Part shown: piece after piece, positions 1 to 13,300 of the stretch
Numbering within the stretch: the first letter of the stretch is position 1
How the letters are laid out: each line of letters starts with the position of its first letter
Source: Agelaius tricolor
Taxonomy: Eukaryota; Chordata; Aves; Passeriformes; Icteridae
Assembly (NCBI GenBank): GCA_023055355.1
Contig: JALJCS010000001.1
Coordinates: 104,225,881-104,289,880, forward strand
Direction of reading: 5' to 3'
Length of the DNA stretch: 64,000 nt
Position numbers and translations under genes: made by a program
Notes under the pieces: model-generated
Told to the model about the DNA's origin: nothing
What the model saw: the letters and a program-made list of their open reading frames with translations, nothing else
The model's database searches: none

Positions 1-1321
1 GTGGAACTTTTCTAAGCCCAACTCTTATTTAACCATACTTTGAACCCTTGCCTTTTTGAGAAATAGTGTAAAATATTAACTATCTGATCCTTTCCTTCCA
101 AGAAGAAAAATCCATGTTGTCATCTCTTTGTCATCCAAGGTATAAAGCAAATCCCCAGCATCCTATAGAATAATTCCTGCATTGCATATAAATACATAGT
201 AAAAAAACTGAAGAACAGACTTTCAAAGCCTCAAATGGAAAGTTAAAAGATTAGAAGAAAGAATAAGTCCTTCCTTAGGTCTCCCTGCTCTTAAACTGAG
301 CAATGGTTAGGAAAATCACCTTTAAAAAAGATGGTGTGGTTTAGTCCTTCACCAGTGTGTGCTCTTCTGTTCCTCAGAGCTAGTTCAGGGTATTTCAGCC
401 TGATCAGGTCTGTCTCTCCAAGAATTAGAGATGCTCTTGCCATTATCTTCATTGACTCAGTCCCTAAAAAAAGTCAATCAATTGAATATTATGTAAAGGG
501 TATTCACAGTTCCAAATAAAATAAACAAATACCACCAAAGTACAGAAGAGTTGATATTGTTGATGATGAATTGGTTTTGAAGAATGTTGTTTCAATTTAT
601 TATGCTACTACAAATTACTCTTCATTAATATTAGACTGATCACTGAGCGGTAAAGATTTATCACTAAATATTGACACCAAATTGTAACAGTAGCATATTG
701 TTCTCTTTTCCTTTAAAAAATAACAGTCACTTCTTTGGGGACTGGAAAGGAAATAATACTAATTTCTAAATTAGTAGGAATTCTCTTGAATGGAGAATAA
801 TAGCAAAGAATAATTTGTCAGACGTATAAAGAACATCAGCGGATTGCTAGGGGTGTTGTGAAAGTATAGAATATTTGCCAATTTTGCAATTGCAGGATGA
901 ACAATAAAAGAGAATATTTAAAGTCAAATTTTCAATTTCCAGACAGAGCTTTTGGACTAGCAATGTTTTAATTGTTTGCCTAGTTGATGCTCCTGCTTGG
1001 TCCACAGTCATTTCAAGTTCCTCCATTTCCCTCTGTGAAATCATCCTGAAAAGTATTTCCACTGAAAGACACAAATCAGGCTCAATAACTTCCACTGAAG
1101 AATGAGCGCACGTTAAAACTTCAGATTGCCTCAAGCCCAGCAGTCTGATTTGCATACCCTTCTTTATAAAGTTAAAAAAAGGCTATTAACCTCCACCCAC
1201 ATCAAGAGTAATGAACAGTTTTAGCATAAATTTTAATTATAGAAAATCCCATTTCTTTTGAATCTTTGTATTGCAATAATTTTAACAATGATGTTTTAAA
1301 TGTTTCTTTCTTCCCATATAG
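1..1321. other. Non-coding AT-rich sequence
   Basis: I see no gene, RNA or recognisable repeat here. Open frames are short and lack coding character. The last 20 bases form the pyrimidine-rich run and AG that precede the exon-like segment starting at 1322. Confidence 0.6.
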
Positions 1322-1461
1322 GTTTCCTGCCAATATTTCTTATAAATGGAGACATTTTATACACTGGAAATGATGGATATAAACTATATAGTTTTACAAC
1401 TGTTCTCAACAACGTGTCAGGGGAAAAATGCAAGCATGACAGAAAATGCAAACTTCAAAAA
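1322..1461 (+). CDS. Candidate internal exon, unknown protein
   Basis: This 140-bp segment has the form of an internal coding exon. It is preceded by a pyrimidine-rich tract ending in CATATAG and followed by AAA|GTAAGA, a strong donor. The first two bases complete a split codon and 46 further codons are open, so it would enter in phase 1 and leave in phase 0. The translation contains NGDILYTGNDGYKLYSF, followed by a Cys/Lys-rich stretch (EKCKHDRKCKLQK). The GD-x-LYTG-x-DGYKLYSF pattern is reminiscent of one beta-propeller blade, but I do not recognise the protein family and assign no function. The next phase-compatible candidate is at 17695. Alternatives are a decayed exon or a chance open frame with good splice-like ends. 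Confidence 0.42.
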
Positions 1462-4400
1462 GTAAGAATGTTCAGAGGTAATAAATATGATTCAGTACAT
1501 AAGGACAAAAATATTTCATTTTAGAATAAATTGACCTTTCATATTAAGATTGTCCTTATTTCAAAGTCGCCATTAAAATACTCTAAGAATTGGCTATTGC
1601 TTTCGATATATTCATCACTCCTTAAAGTCAGGACTTTTAGACACAACCAGTATTAATTACGTAGGAAAGAAATGCTGTAGGAGTTTCAAGGGGCTGTGAC
1701 TTCTTCCCCCACAAAGAGGGAGCTGTGAGGTCCTTTGCAGTCTCAGTACACAGAATATTTTCACATCTGTGTGTGCTCAGAGAATAGGACATGTCACACA
1801 GGGACATCAAGAGCTGCCAAACACGGTGAAGACAAAGACATTGCAGTGAGCACTCGGGTCTGGAATTTGGCCTTTTCCTCCTTGAATGCAGCTTTTAAAG
1901 ATGTATGCAGTCATATTTGGCAGAATAGTGGCCAGCAATGACCTTATTCCTTAGATTCAGTCATTCTCAGAAATTCATGGTGTGACCAAGGAGGTGTGAG
2001 CTTAAATAGGGTGATACATAAAGTAAAAATTATCCCTCATAGCACAGATTGTGTTGCTGTCATCAGATCAGAGACAAAACTACACAGGAATCTGCTCTCA
2101 AAAGCAGCAAAGCATTGCATTGGAGGTCTGTTATTCACCTGTACCTACGTGAGGTTCAGTAACACTTTGGTTAGCTAGAGGAAGAAAGATTGAGTGCTGT
2201 CCTTGGAAAATGACATCTCCTGGGAAGTTTAAACCAAATAATATAGCAGGCAAGGGGACAATTTTAACAGTTTCCTGCTTTTGTCAATTCTTACTGAAAA
2301 AGCAAAGTAAAATCTGAAATAACTTTGAGCTTGATGGAGAGGAGGAAAAGTTACTTTGTAGGTACAGAAAAGGGAAAAAGTGTTGATTTAACAAACAAAT
2401 ACTGAAACACCTTCCCTTGCCTTTCAGCATATATTATATCCCATGCCCCTACATATTCTGTTCTCAGTGGGGTTGTTAGTGGCTGAAATACAAGGTAAAA
2501 ATCAGTGATTTTTTTATGCTGTTGGTATCTCATTTTCATTATTCTTCTGCTGTATCCAAACATTTCAGCCATTCCTGTTTTTGTGGATAAAGATTTCAAG
2601 AGTGATAGTAACTCACAGTGGGATGGATTTTTTCCCCTTCACTGAAAATTTTAAAAAACTCAGTGTGATTCCAGCATTGTCTTCTTCATTGCTCTGAGAG
2701 ACAGCCAAATGTTACCTACAGATACTATTCATGAGATTCATATATCATGTTTAAAAGGGGGAAAAAAATCTCTATGTTCCCAGTAACAGATTGTAAAATA
2801 CCAGGATCAACAACAGCTTAAAAGACCTATTAAATCATTTGTACCACCAGGACAGAGCAAAGCACAGTTACCCGTCCTTTGTCACAGAAAGCTTTTCTGT
2901 CTGTTCTGTTTGGTGGATGGTTACTATGGGGAGCAAACTAGGCAAAATGCTGGTCCTGGTTTTCCAAAAGCAGTTTTACAATCATGTCTCTGTCAGAAAA
3001 GGTTTTTTTCCTTTTAGATGCAAATTTCTCACAGATGAAAGGTATAGGCTACATCCAAAAAGGGGAAGAGCATTTCTGTGTATTGCAGGGACTGGAATGT
3101 AAAACTAAAGACTTTTTCTCCATTCCCCCACTGACCAGAAAAATCCTCTTTTATTTTGTCTCAATTTCCTGCAGCTGCTACTTACGTTACTTATGCCCAC
3201 CCTCATGGCTAGGAACAAGGCATTAAATTAGGTGAGTCAATGAATCAAAGCAGGGCTGCAATCTCTCTTTTTAGGAAGAAATCCTACTCCTTAAACTACT
3301 TACTTAGGAGGTAATAGGTATACAGCAAGTTATTGCCACAGCTGCAGCTGTTCTCTGCCTTCTGTAGCCTGAAGGGATTCGGGGGCTTACATAAGGCATT
3401 TGTGCACCCCTAAAGCCAATCTGATTAGGACACACCAAGCCCATGCCCTGAGTCTCTCAGGCTGTTTTTAACAGCACAGAAGTAGCAGCACTTTGGGCAG
3501 CAAGAAATTCATGGAGAGGCTCCATTTGAGGCCAAGATTCTCAGACTCAGCTGTCCATGTATAGAAGTCTGTATACATCAGATACTGCTGTCAGTGGAGT
3601 TGGAGAGGATTTGAGCTGGCCTGTCTCTGGGTGCCTACCTTAGGGTGAACTTCACTCTTGTAGGCTTCCTGAGCTTTTGGGAGCAGATCTGCCTGCCTGG
3701 GAGCTTTGGCACCTTGGGACCCAGGGGAAAAAAAAGGACCACAGGAATCTCAAGGTTACAGCATTTGCCTGGGAAGATGGAGCTCCTGCCCATTTGGCTT
3801 TTCTGGTTTTGTAGCAAGCACTATTCAGTGTGAGAAACAGGACTCCCTGCACTTAGAACAGATGCTCTCAGATGAAAGAAGCCAGGCTCCTTTTTTTGTC
3901 TTTCATGCCAGTTTTCTCCACTGTTGTGTCTCATTGCTTTCTAGGTGGTTATTAACTGATATGACTGGGACTCGCCTTACAGAGTTCTTTTATTCTGCAT
4001 TTCTTCCCTGGAACAGATTTATAAGCAATCAAATATCTCCTGTCTGGTAAAAATAAAATGCTTTTCACAATAAGTGAAAGTTACAGACAATCATGAACTA
4101 CTCATGGCTCCCAAATCAATTCATTTCAGTACTGGAACAGCCTCTGAGAACAGCCTCTGTCTCCTGCAGACAGAACTGTAACTTCATAGTGGTAACTCCA
4201 CTGTGAAAATAGAGTTTGACAGAGTGAAATTGTTGAATTCAGTCTTTGTTTCAGACCACAAGGATCCTATTTCATGCATTAAGTGCCAAGGAACTAAATT
4301 ATTTATTACTTTATAGTTGAAACTGGAAAACTCCCCAGATTACTTATCTATTCTCAAATACTTGAACAAATGAGGAAAGCAGGGGAAATTTATTACAATG

Positions 4401-5625
4401 AGTAAATAACCAGTGAAGGGAGAGCTCTTTCTCAAAAATTTGCAGTCAATATCCCAGATGACTCTGAGTGCTTTGCTGCTTCCTATAGAATTTAATATCC
4501 TTGTTTCAGCTAGAAATACTTCAAGGATACTTCTCTGTTGTACAGCTCACTGCTGTACTCCTGTTAATTTAGACTGGGAAAATGAAGGGAACAGAAAAAC
4601 AGAGAGACTTGGTAAAAAAAGTTACTATCATTAATTTACACATTTACTATTTTTAGATAAGTGAACAAAAATTCAGTCCATATTATAGCTTAATCCTATC
4701 TACCCTTGCAAAATGGAATGGTTTTGCAGTAATTATCTGTTTTTGCATCAAGATAATTGTACTTAATTTTTTCTTTGCCAAGAGTGTTGATAAAAAAGAA
4801 AAGCTTCTCTGCAGAAACAGTGGCACTAATGTCCATTAAGGAAATTATGTTTAAAAACACTTCTCTTTCATTCAAATTACAGAAAGGAGAAGTTAACTAA
4901 GCTAACACAAAATGATGTAAAACATAGATCCTGTTGTGGGAATGTCAGCTTACTTTGATATGTTCAGGATTCGAAAGAACTTATTTTAATCCATAATGTG
5001 TCTCTAGAAAACCCCAGCTGCAAGAGCAGGGCTGACTCATTGCACAGAGCTTACAGCTGACCTGGGCAGACACATCAGCTTTCTGAGGGGCAAAAGTGTG
5101 AAATTTAACAGAATCTGGGGTTGTTTCCAACCACCACCAATTCCTATTATCAGCAGGCTTTTTCTTTTACTGTCTGGAAACCCACAACTGCTTGTCTCAG
5201 GATTTCTGCATCTAACTGCTCCTCTCCTCTGCTGTAACTGGTTATAAAGTAATGGTGTTCCAGACTTCATTCAGAAACCCACATGGAAACTCCTATTGAG
5301 CCTAAGTTTGCAAAGTCCTTAAAGACCAAAGAACTTCCTTCTTTAACAGACAGACACTGCATATTAGGTGATGTAAATAGATTAAATTTCTTGAGCCTCT
5401 CTTTCACAATTTTTTCAGGTGTTACAAAATTTTTCTTCAATTGTAAGTACAGTGTGTATAGAGCAGTCTGTTGAGTGTTTTTATATCAAGACAAAAGAAA
5501 TGAAAGCTAATTATTCAATAAATGACCATCATGGTTTTCAGAATTATAAAAATCAATAGTGAAATTTGACTTATAGACTCCCCATCATGAATTGATTAGC
5601 CTTTTTCAGTGACCATCCATGGCAG

Positions 5626-5657
5626 AATTACCAATGGTAATGGTAATTACCAATGGT
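5626..5657. repeat. 13-bp direct repeat around a palindrome
   Basis: AATTACCAATGGT occurs twice, 19 bp apart. The interval contains the perfect palindrome GGTAATTACC (5642-5651). This looks like a small local duplication. Any regulatory meaning is unknown. Confidence 0.6.
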
Positions 5658-8600
5658 TTTCTGTATAATAGAGGAAGATTAGACAAAAAAATTGCTAATT
5701 TGGATGAATTCAAAGAAATATTTACTCCTCTGTTCACTGAGAATTACGCTAGGGTCTTGGTGATCACGAATAGCTAACACAAATAGATGTAAAACACCTG
5801 TCACCTGCCTCTGGAAAACCAAGTCCCTAGAAGATTTGGTTCCCAAAAATGTGTGAGGACATTTGTGCCTTATTGAATGAATGTACTGTTGCCTATTATT
5901 CAAAGTTTATTTCCCTTTCCCATAGACAGAACATAATAACTAGACAGCCAGCAAGGATTTGTGAAGTTATTAGCAATAGCACAAAGTCTTCCTGACCTAC
6001 AAATGAGGAAGCAGTTCTGTTTTCACTCACATACTAACAGCATGAAGTATTATCAACATCTGCAAGGCTGGTCAAGCCTGTACATATTTCCCTTTCTGAT
6101 ATTTCTTTGGACTCCCTCTCACCCTAGTATTTTATTTCCCTGCCAGCTTCCCTGCCAGCCCCATGATTTCTTTCTTTTAATTAAATTTACCATCTTCCTA
6201 AATTCTACTGTTATCTTTTATCTCATGGGTTGATCCAAACTCTCTTTTCTGTCTTGATTCTAGAAAGACAAATTCCTTTACATTAGGTTTTATTGTCTTG
6301 TTATGTGACATAGTGCTTTGTTGAGAAGAAAACCTCAGGAATTCATGGACAGTTAATAAGGATAAGATGGCGCTCATCCAACTGAGAGCTGCTGGCATAG
6401 GTGCAGACAACTCTGCACCCCTGACATTTAGACACCACCCAGAAACTGATCTTTTGTGGCTCCACCATGAGCTGGTTCACCAACAAATTGGGGAAAAAAT
6501 GTAACAAAGACACTGAATATTTTTCTGAGCTTTAGCACTGTTTAGCCAGTTTAAATTGGCTCATTATGAGGTTGTACAAGAGCCAAGAAAAGGGAGCTGG
6601 TGGGAGTCTGCTGCTAGGGACAGGCTGGTGGTGGGAGCACTTTGCCATCAGATGGGCTCAGCCAATTTTGCACTCGGAACAAGATGCCCAATCCCTTCAT
6701 CCTTAGAATAATAAGACCTCATCTCTTAATAAAGAATGTATAAACAGGGAGTTTACAACATATTCAATATATAAATTATTTCACTGGACTATTGCATTAA
6801 GCTATTTCACAATGCTCAGTTTTTATTTGATATCATTGTGTTTATTTACATCTTATATATGATGTCTGTAAGATAACTTTCATTCTAATTTTTATATAAA
6901 TGGCTAGACTTTATGAGAAAAATCAGTTCCTCACAGAGGAGTTTCCTGGATCAGCTTCATAATGCTCATTTATTAATCAAAAGCATGAAGAATGCCATCC
7001 CTTTTCAAATATAAATTATGTCTTGTCCTCACTGCAAAATATCAAATTCTCAAAATGGAATAAGCATGTCAAGCAAAATTAAGTTTTGATTTACACATTC
7101 CCAGGGAACATCAGTCTTTATTAATGAAAACTAATATGTCTAAATCTTCCTTACTTTTCTTATATATGTAACCTTATTACAGACTTGCTCTGACATTACT
7201 GAAAAGATTTGTCATTATTTCCAAAGACCCTGAATCAGTCTCAAAATTATTATTTTTTTATTTTCTTCAGAGACAATCTGCTTCAAGATCTTTTGAATTA
7301 AGCAAGTTATTGGAACTTTAGGTCGATAAAGAATAACAGACATATATTTTAAATGGCTTCATCACATGATATTTACCCCTAAACCAAAACAACCCTTAGG
7401 AACAGGCCAGAGAACACCACAGAGTATTTGGCAATTTTTAATATTTGACAGTAAAAAATACTCATATTACTTTGTAAGTTGCTTTATTATGAAAAATGCT
7501 GTGTGAGAGAGGGGAGCATTTCCTGTGATATTTCCATTGTTTCTGCTCCTGGGCTGGTCAGAAACTGAAAGAGGCATCTTTACATTCATAACCTTTCCAA
7601 AGAGCAACTTGAGACTTCAGGCTTATTGATCACTACAGTTACTGATATTAAAATTACTCTTGATTTTCACATAAGTCAAAGAAGAATTTGCCTTACTGAT
7701 TTTAGAAGGTTTGTTCCTGGCTTCTGTTTTTGTGACTTTAGAGGCAAACCAATGCAATCAATTTTATTGACTTTTTCTCTTCTCACTTCATACAGTCTAT
7801 AATTTTTTCTTTCTTCTTGTCTACAGAAGTATGAAAAGCTGTTCGAAGACAGCAAATGTTTCCAGACAAGTCTGAGCCAGAGAAGCAAACAATAGACATC
7901 AAAAAATATACAATGTCAGTATGATCATCTCACACTGTCACTCCAGACTTCCAGACACTTTTGCAACTGTGCTGACTGACATTATTTCAACACACTTACA
8001 AAATGTTTATTAGACCTCCAGCTGTTCTGTGATAGCATAAGGGGGAAGACAGTGACAAAATTGTATCCAGCTTGTTCTATATTAAATATTAATTCCTTTT
8101 TTTCTGGCAAATATTATTTTTTTAAGATCTAAACTTACCAAGAGAGAAGTATGCTGTTCCCAAGGGAATTACTCTGTGCAGAATGCAGCTACTGAAAACC
8201 TTTTCTCTAAGTTGTACAGTGGATGTGCTTTTGCATTTTCTGCATACCAGTGATGGTCAGTACGACAAGATTTGGTGATAATTTGTCCTAAAACACTGGT
8301 CAGACACTTCTACCTTTTGCTGAATTGTTATGCCGTGAAAGAAGTAATGGCAGCTACACAGCTTGTAGGCCCAAATCTAAAGGTCACAGATGTCAGCCAG
8401 ATACTTAAGATTTTCATCTTCAATTGCAAATCATTGCATAACTGCCATTTGTGCCTTTGAAAATATGCCCTTAAGTGTTTTGCTGAATCAGAGCCTACCC
8501 GTGGCCTAGCTCACATCACATGGTACAGGGTGAAGTCGATAGCTAAAGGCTTCACAAGATTAAGAAAACAACTCTTTCCTGATACACAGCTCTTTTTCTT

Positions 8601-9174
8601 TGCTGTCTGTAACTTCGGTGAAGACAAAATCTTGCTTGGTCCCAAGAGATATCAGAGGTTGAAAATGAAATAAAGAAAACTTTGCAGGACAGAACAGGAA
8701 TACCTGTGATCACATTGTTGGCAGGGAATCTCAGGTAACAGCAATAGCTTACCAGAATCAAACAAGTCTTAGTGTTTTCCCAGTCTTGTTTGGGGAAAGA
8801 AAACAGAGTTTGTATTAGTCAGCTGTCAGTGACAGATTTTGGTCAATTCCAAAACTGATGAGAAGCAGAACTTCACTGCAATGACAAGAGTTGAGGTTGT
8901 GAGATTCCTACAGCCCGTTACTTTTACCTGTCTCATCAGGTGCTGCAAGCTGGTGGGTTAAGAAGCCCTGGGGACTTTACAAGTTCAGGTATTAAATAGA
9001 TGTGTATCATTTATTCACAGATAAATGTTGATAACAATATTTATATTAAGGAAATACATTTGGTGGAGAAAGAACAGGACTGTAGCAATGAACAAAAATG
9101 TTCCCAGAGTTTGAAGGCAACCTTTTAGATGTACTTTCACAGTGCTGAGTCCCTATTCACTGATGCCTATTAGC

Positions 9175-9214
9175 ATCCATTGTTATGCTAATGTTATCCA
9201 TTGTTGCTAATGTT
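9175..9214. repeat. Two-copy tandem repeat, 21 and 19 bp
   Basis: ATCCATTGTTATGCTAATG and its TT (9175-9195) are followed directly by a copy that lacks one AT pair (9196-9214). This is typical of replication-slippage duplication. Confidence 0.7.
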
Positions 9215-9740
9215 CTTTCCTTGATCACACAATGACAATCCCATCTCATTCTCTTTCACCACATCCTCCTTTGAGATCTATTTGACAGTTTAGACCCCTT
9301 TCGGATATCCAGCCCATCAAATAGTCACAAATGTCTTGTCTCTGTTTCATATTAATTATCATACAAAATGCTTGAAATTATCATTCCCATACTTGAAATT
9401 TTCATGGCTAAAATATCCATATTTTACTTATCTTTTGGTTTAATCTGTAGGGTAAATTCATATTATCAGGACAAACGGTACCTTTCTGAATTGCAGATCA
9501 AAAGTTGAATGTTGAGTGGGTTTTTTCCTTTTTTTTCCCCAGTAAAAAAAGTATAAATTCAGTGGGTTTTGTCATAGGCTTTGTCATGTCCTGTCTAAAT
9601 AATTAGGAGCTTCAAGTTTGGTTACTCTGCTTCAGTTTGTGGAATTTCTGTAATTTGGGTTTAGCAGTTGATTTATTTCTTGCAGTTAGTACATGAATCT
9701 TACATCATTCATTCAAATTCACCTGATCTTATTAAGATAT

Positions 9741-10353
9741 TGTCCTGGTTTCAGCTGGGATTGAGCTGAATTTCTTCTCAGTAGCTGTTACAGTACAGTA
9801 CTTTGGATTCAGAATGAGAACAGTGTTGATAATACACTGATGTTTTAGATTTCACTAAGTCGTGTTTATTTTCCATCAAGGAACTTTTTCCTGGTCTTGT
9901 GAGGTCTGCAGGTGAGGAGGGGATCCAAAGAAAACTGGGAGGGAGGATGGCCAGGACAGGTGTACCAAACTGGCCAAAAAGATATTCCACACCATAGAGT
10001 GTGCCCAGTAGATAAACTGGGGGAAGTTACTTGAGAAGGGGGCTGAGCTGGACTGAGCCAGGAGAGTCTGGCACTGGTCAGTGGGTGATGAGGAAATGTA
10101 TTATGCATCACTTGTTGAGTCTTTTTTCCCTTATACGATTACTACTACTACTAATAATAATTTTTATTAGTATTATTATCATTAACCATTTTTACTCTGT
10201 TTTACTTTGTTTTCTATTTTTAAACTGTTCTTATATCAACCTACAAGTTTTACTTTTTTTCTCCTCCCCATTCCATGAGGGGGGCAGGGAGGGAAGGGTG
10301 TTGAGGGAGCAGTTGCCTGAAGCTCAATTTCCAGCTGGGCTTAAACCAGGACA
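9741..10353 (+). mobile_element. Solo LTR, avian ERV (ERVL-like)
   Basis: This 613-bp element begins TGTCCTGGTTTCAGC and ends with the inverted match TTAAACCAGGACA, which gives an 11-bp perfect terminal inverted repeat (TGTCCTGGTTT). The flanks are GATAT (9736-9740) and GATAC (10354-10358), a 5-bp target duplication with one change, as ERVL-type elements make. A degenerate TATA-like box lies in AGTAGATAAACTGGGGG near 10010, followed by an ATT/ACT-rich simple repeat and a pyrimidine-rich U5. From memory the layout matches a common bird LTR family. No second LTR or internal region is present, so it is a solo LTR. Orientation is inferred from the order of TATA-like box and U5. Confidence 0.85.
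10139..10184. repeat. ACT/AAT/ATT triplet-rich simple repeat
   Basis: An imperfect trinucleotide run (ACT units, then AAT and ATT units) lies inside the 9741-10353 LTR, about where R would be expected. It is part of the LTR family's structure and not an independent locus. Confidence 0.7.
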
Positions 10354-13300
10354 GATACCAAAACAGTTTCTGAGTAGGACTGCATAGCAAATGTTCAGAG
10401 CAGTAAAACACTAGCTGTGACTTCTCCTCTTGTTACATTACTGGAAATCAGAATAATACAAAATATATTCCATCAGTGGTCAGTGTTGTGAACATTCCTA
10501 GTAGAAGTGTAAAACACCATCTATTATAATTTCATTGTTATTATATAAGCAAAAAATGGTGTTTAGTATAATTTACATTATGAAGTAAATACATTATTTT
10601 TAAAATAGTTATATTAATGCTGACTGGGGCATACATCAGATGGGAAAAGGGATGGAACTATCCTGTGCTTATTAACAGTAGTTGTTTCAAGACAGACATT
10701 CTTTGGGAATGGCTATTAGCTTCAGCTCCTTGAGAAAGATAGCAGTCAAAAGATGAATGTCAAACTTTCTGAGATATCAATTTCCTTTTGAAATGCCTGC
10801 ATCTTGCAGTTTTACAATGCAGAACTATGTTTTTCCTCTGGCCAGTATATCTCGTAAACACTAGAGGTAACACTAGGAACTCTTTATTGTGATTCTGCAG
10901 CCTGGCATATTCTGATGCAATTTTCCAGGCAGACAACCTGTGGAAACACCTGCACACACATCACACCGGTGCCAAACCTGCCTTTGGCAGATACTTCCCC
11001 AAGCACACAGCAGAACCAGCTGCTACCAGAGTCCAGGTGCACCAAATCCTCATTCCAGTGAGTGAAAATCAAGGTAAACATGCCTATTTTGTAAATCTTG
11101 CTGGGATTTACACACAGGGATAACACCAGTATCAAGTTCTTCTCCGCTGTTAACTCTGGGCCTACCTCAGAACACACCAAAGAAAGTCAAATAGCAAACA
11201 AACAGAAAATTTCTTGGTAAAGAATTAAGCATCTTCTGGATAATGCACTATTGTATTAAGGTGTAAATTTTCTACATTTTGCGTTTAGGAATTTGCCTTT
11301 TTGTATAGCAAAGTCTGTTGAAAATCCACTTCTTTTTTCCTTTTAAACCCTTAATAGAGAAAACATTCTATTTACAATGAAGCCAGTACCTGGAGAAGCA
11401 AAAATTTCTCTATACAGCATTAAAGAAGGACAGAACAGTCAATATCTCACCTTCCATTTTCTTTGCAGTCTGGAGCTATAGCCTTGTGACATGAACATCC
11501 TTTGTGGAGGAAAATCTATGCTTTTATCTGAATCTCAGATATCCTATTTCTAGTGCAAGGTGAAAAGCTACTATGAAGCTCACTCAGGGTTCTATGCTAT
11601 CATTTCCTATTGTTTATCACTAATGCTATTGAAAAAAATGCTTCAAAGTTTATAATGTTCTCATTATTACACAGTATCCTCACCTGGTCTGCAGAGACGT
11701 TGGCTCTTTCAAGAAAACACCTGCACAATTTAGTCTTAATTCCATACAAACAGAGGATATATGCCATAAAGAATGAGTAGCCAACAGATGAACAGCATTT
11801 TGCACAATTATGCCCAAGCTTTCACTTCAAAGTGTTTGTAATTATGTCTTTTCAAACTCAAGAAAGATGTGGAAAAGGTAATAGGGAACTCTCACTGTAG
11901 CTCATTTTATAAGAATCAAGGACATAAAAAGATAGATCAGATAATTACCCCAAAATTGTTGTCTCATCAATGCCTAAAATATGAAAACTTACAGTTAAAG
12001 TGATGAAAATTATGCACATAAGAAGGTAATGGCATGTAACAAGACAAAAAACACTCTTTCACAACCATTGCTATAAAAGAATCTTGCAGCAAAATTGCTA
12101 TTTTATAGTATGGTATTATTCAATAACAGTAAGAAAAAATAATCAAAATGTCTGTCAGCATATAACTGCATTGAAAACCACGGTATAAAAAGCCAAGAAT
12201 CTCTTAGGATCTCTTTGTCAGTGACTTGAACCTGAGTGCCAGGAGGGGATTCAGCTCCAGATAGCAGCACTGTCATCACGATATCTTTGTGTGGGTATTT
12301 CCACACCAAGTAAACATTCAAGCCCCACCTGCTAACAGATTTCTAGTCAAAGGCTTTAGAGGGATCCAACTAAGGTTTCAGCAGACATTAGCATTTGATC
12401 AGCTGAATTATTGCCTCAGCTGCACCTGACAGAGAACTACATTTCCCTGCCTAAGCATAACAATCTCATAGGGATTTTGATGCATTTCAACATTTCCCTG
12501 CTTATCCCTCCAAAGGACACAGGGTTTTTCTCATCCCATAAAGAAGGCTCAGCTACTACAAAGAGTTTCAAATGGCACGAGGTGCACATATTTAGAGAAC
12601 TACATTTATTTATCCTGCCTTAATGAATTGAAATAGGAATTGTTTTATTCAGCTTAATGTTTCTGCTTCAGTTTGTGCAGATAGGTCTTTCTCTAGTAAT
12701 CATGAGGGACCTTGGCAGTTAGGTTTTTCCTTAGCTCACAAATATTTAGTCATAAGTATTTTCACTGCAATAAAAGAACAAATTATAGAGTCTTAGAAAT
12801 ATGACCACTATATTTTATAGTTATAAAGCTTTGTTTGAATGCAGTGAGCATTCAAATAAGAGTAATTTCTTTTATACTACTTGCTATTGCAAATTCATGA
12901 CTGCATAACAGATATAAGACCAGTGGAGACATTCATTAAGAAAAGCACAAAAGAACCAAAAATAATGAATCATACAGCAGAACTACACTATGACTCCTCT
13001 GAGGGGTATGTACACATTCACTTCCTTTGATTTGTTTTATTGATTTGCTTTATTCAGAGAAAAATGGTAAAATACATCAAGTCAGTGTTGACATCTGACC
13101 ATTAAGGGGTCTGCATCAGTAATAAAGGATAAATTCTCATCTCAGATAATTCCCTGAATATATAGCAGAAATAACAAGCTGAACTTGATTTTAGAGTTCG
13201 GTATCAGTAACAGGTGTATTCAGTTCAGAACCTGATTGCCCCTAACCTAAGGATGCAGCCAAGGCCTCTCTAGGACTCTGACTCTGGTAATACAGCTCCT

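Larger units (their letters stand above)
1462..9740. other. Non-coding AT-rich stretch
   Basis: This has the character of an intron or gene desert. It holds only scattered short open frames, none with splice signals or recognisable domains. Two small internal repeats are listed separately (5626-5657 and 9175-9214). I could not place any transposon family here, although old, unrecognisable fragments may exist. Confidence 0.55.

Noticed and set aside
3635..4050. Overlapping frames on both strands (up to 114 codons)
   Set aside because: No splice signals, motif or coding bias in any one frame; mutual shadows.
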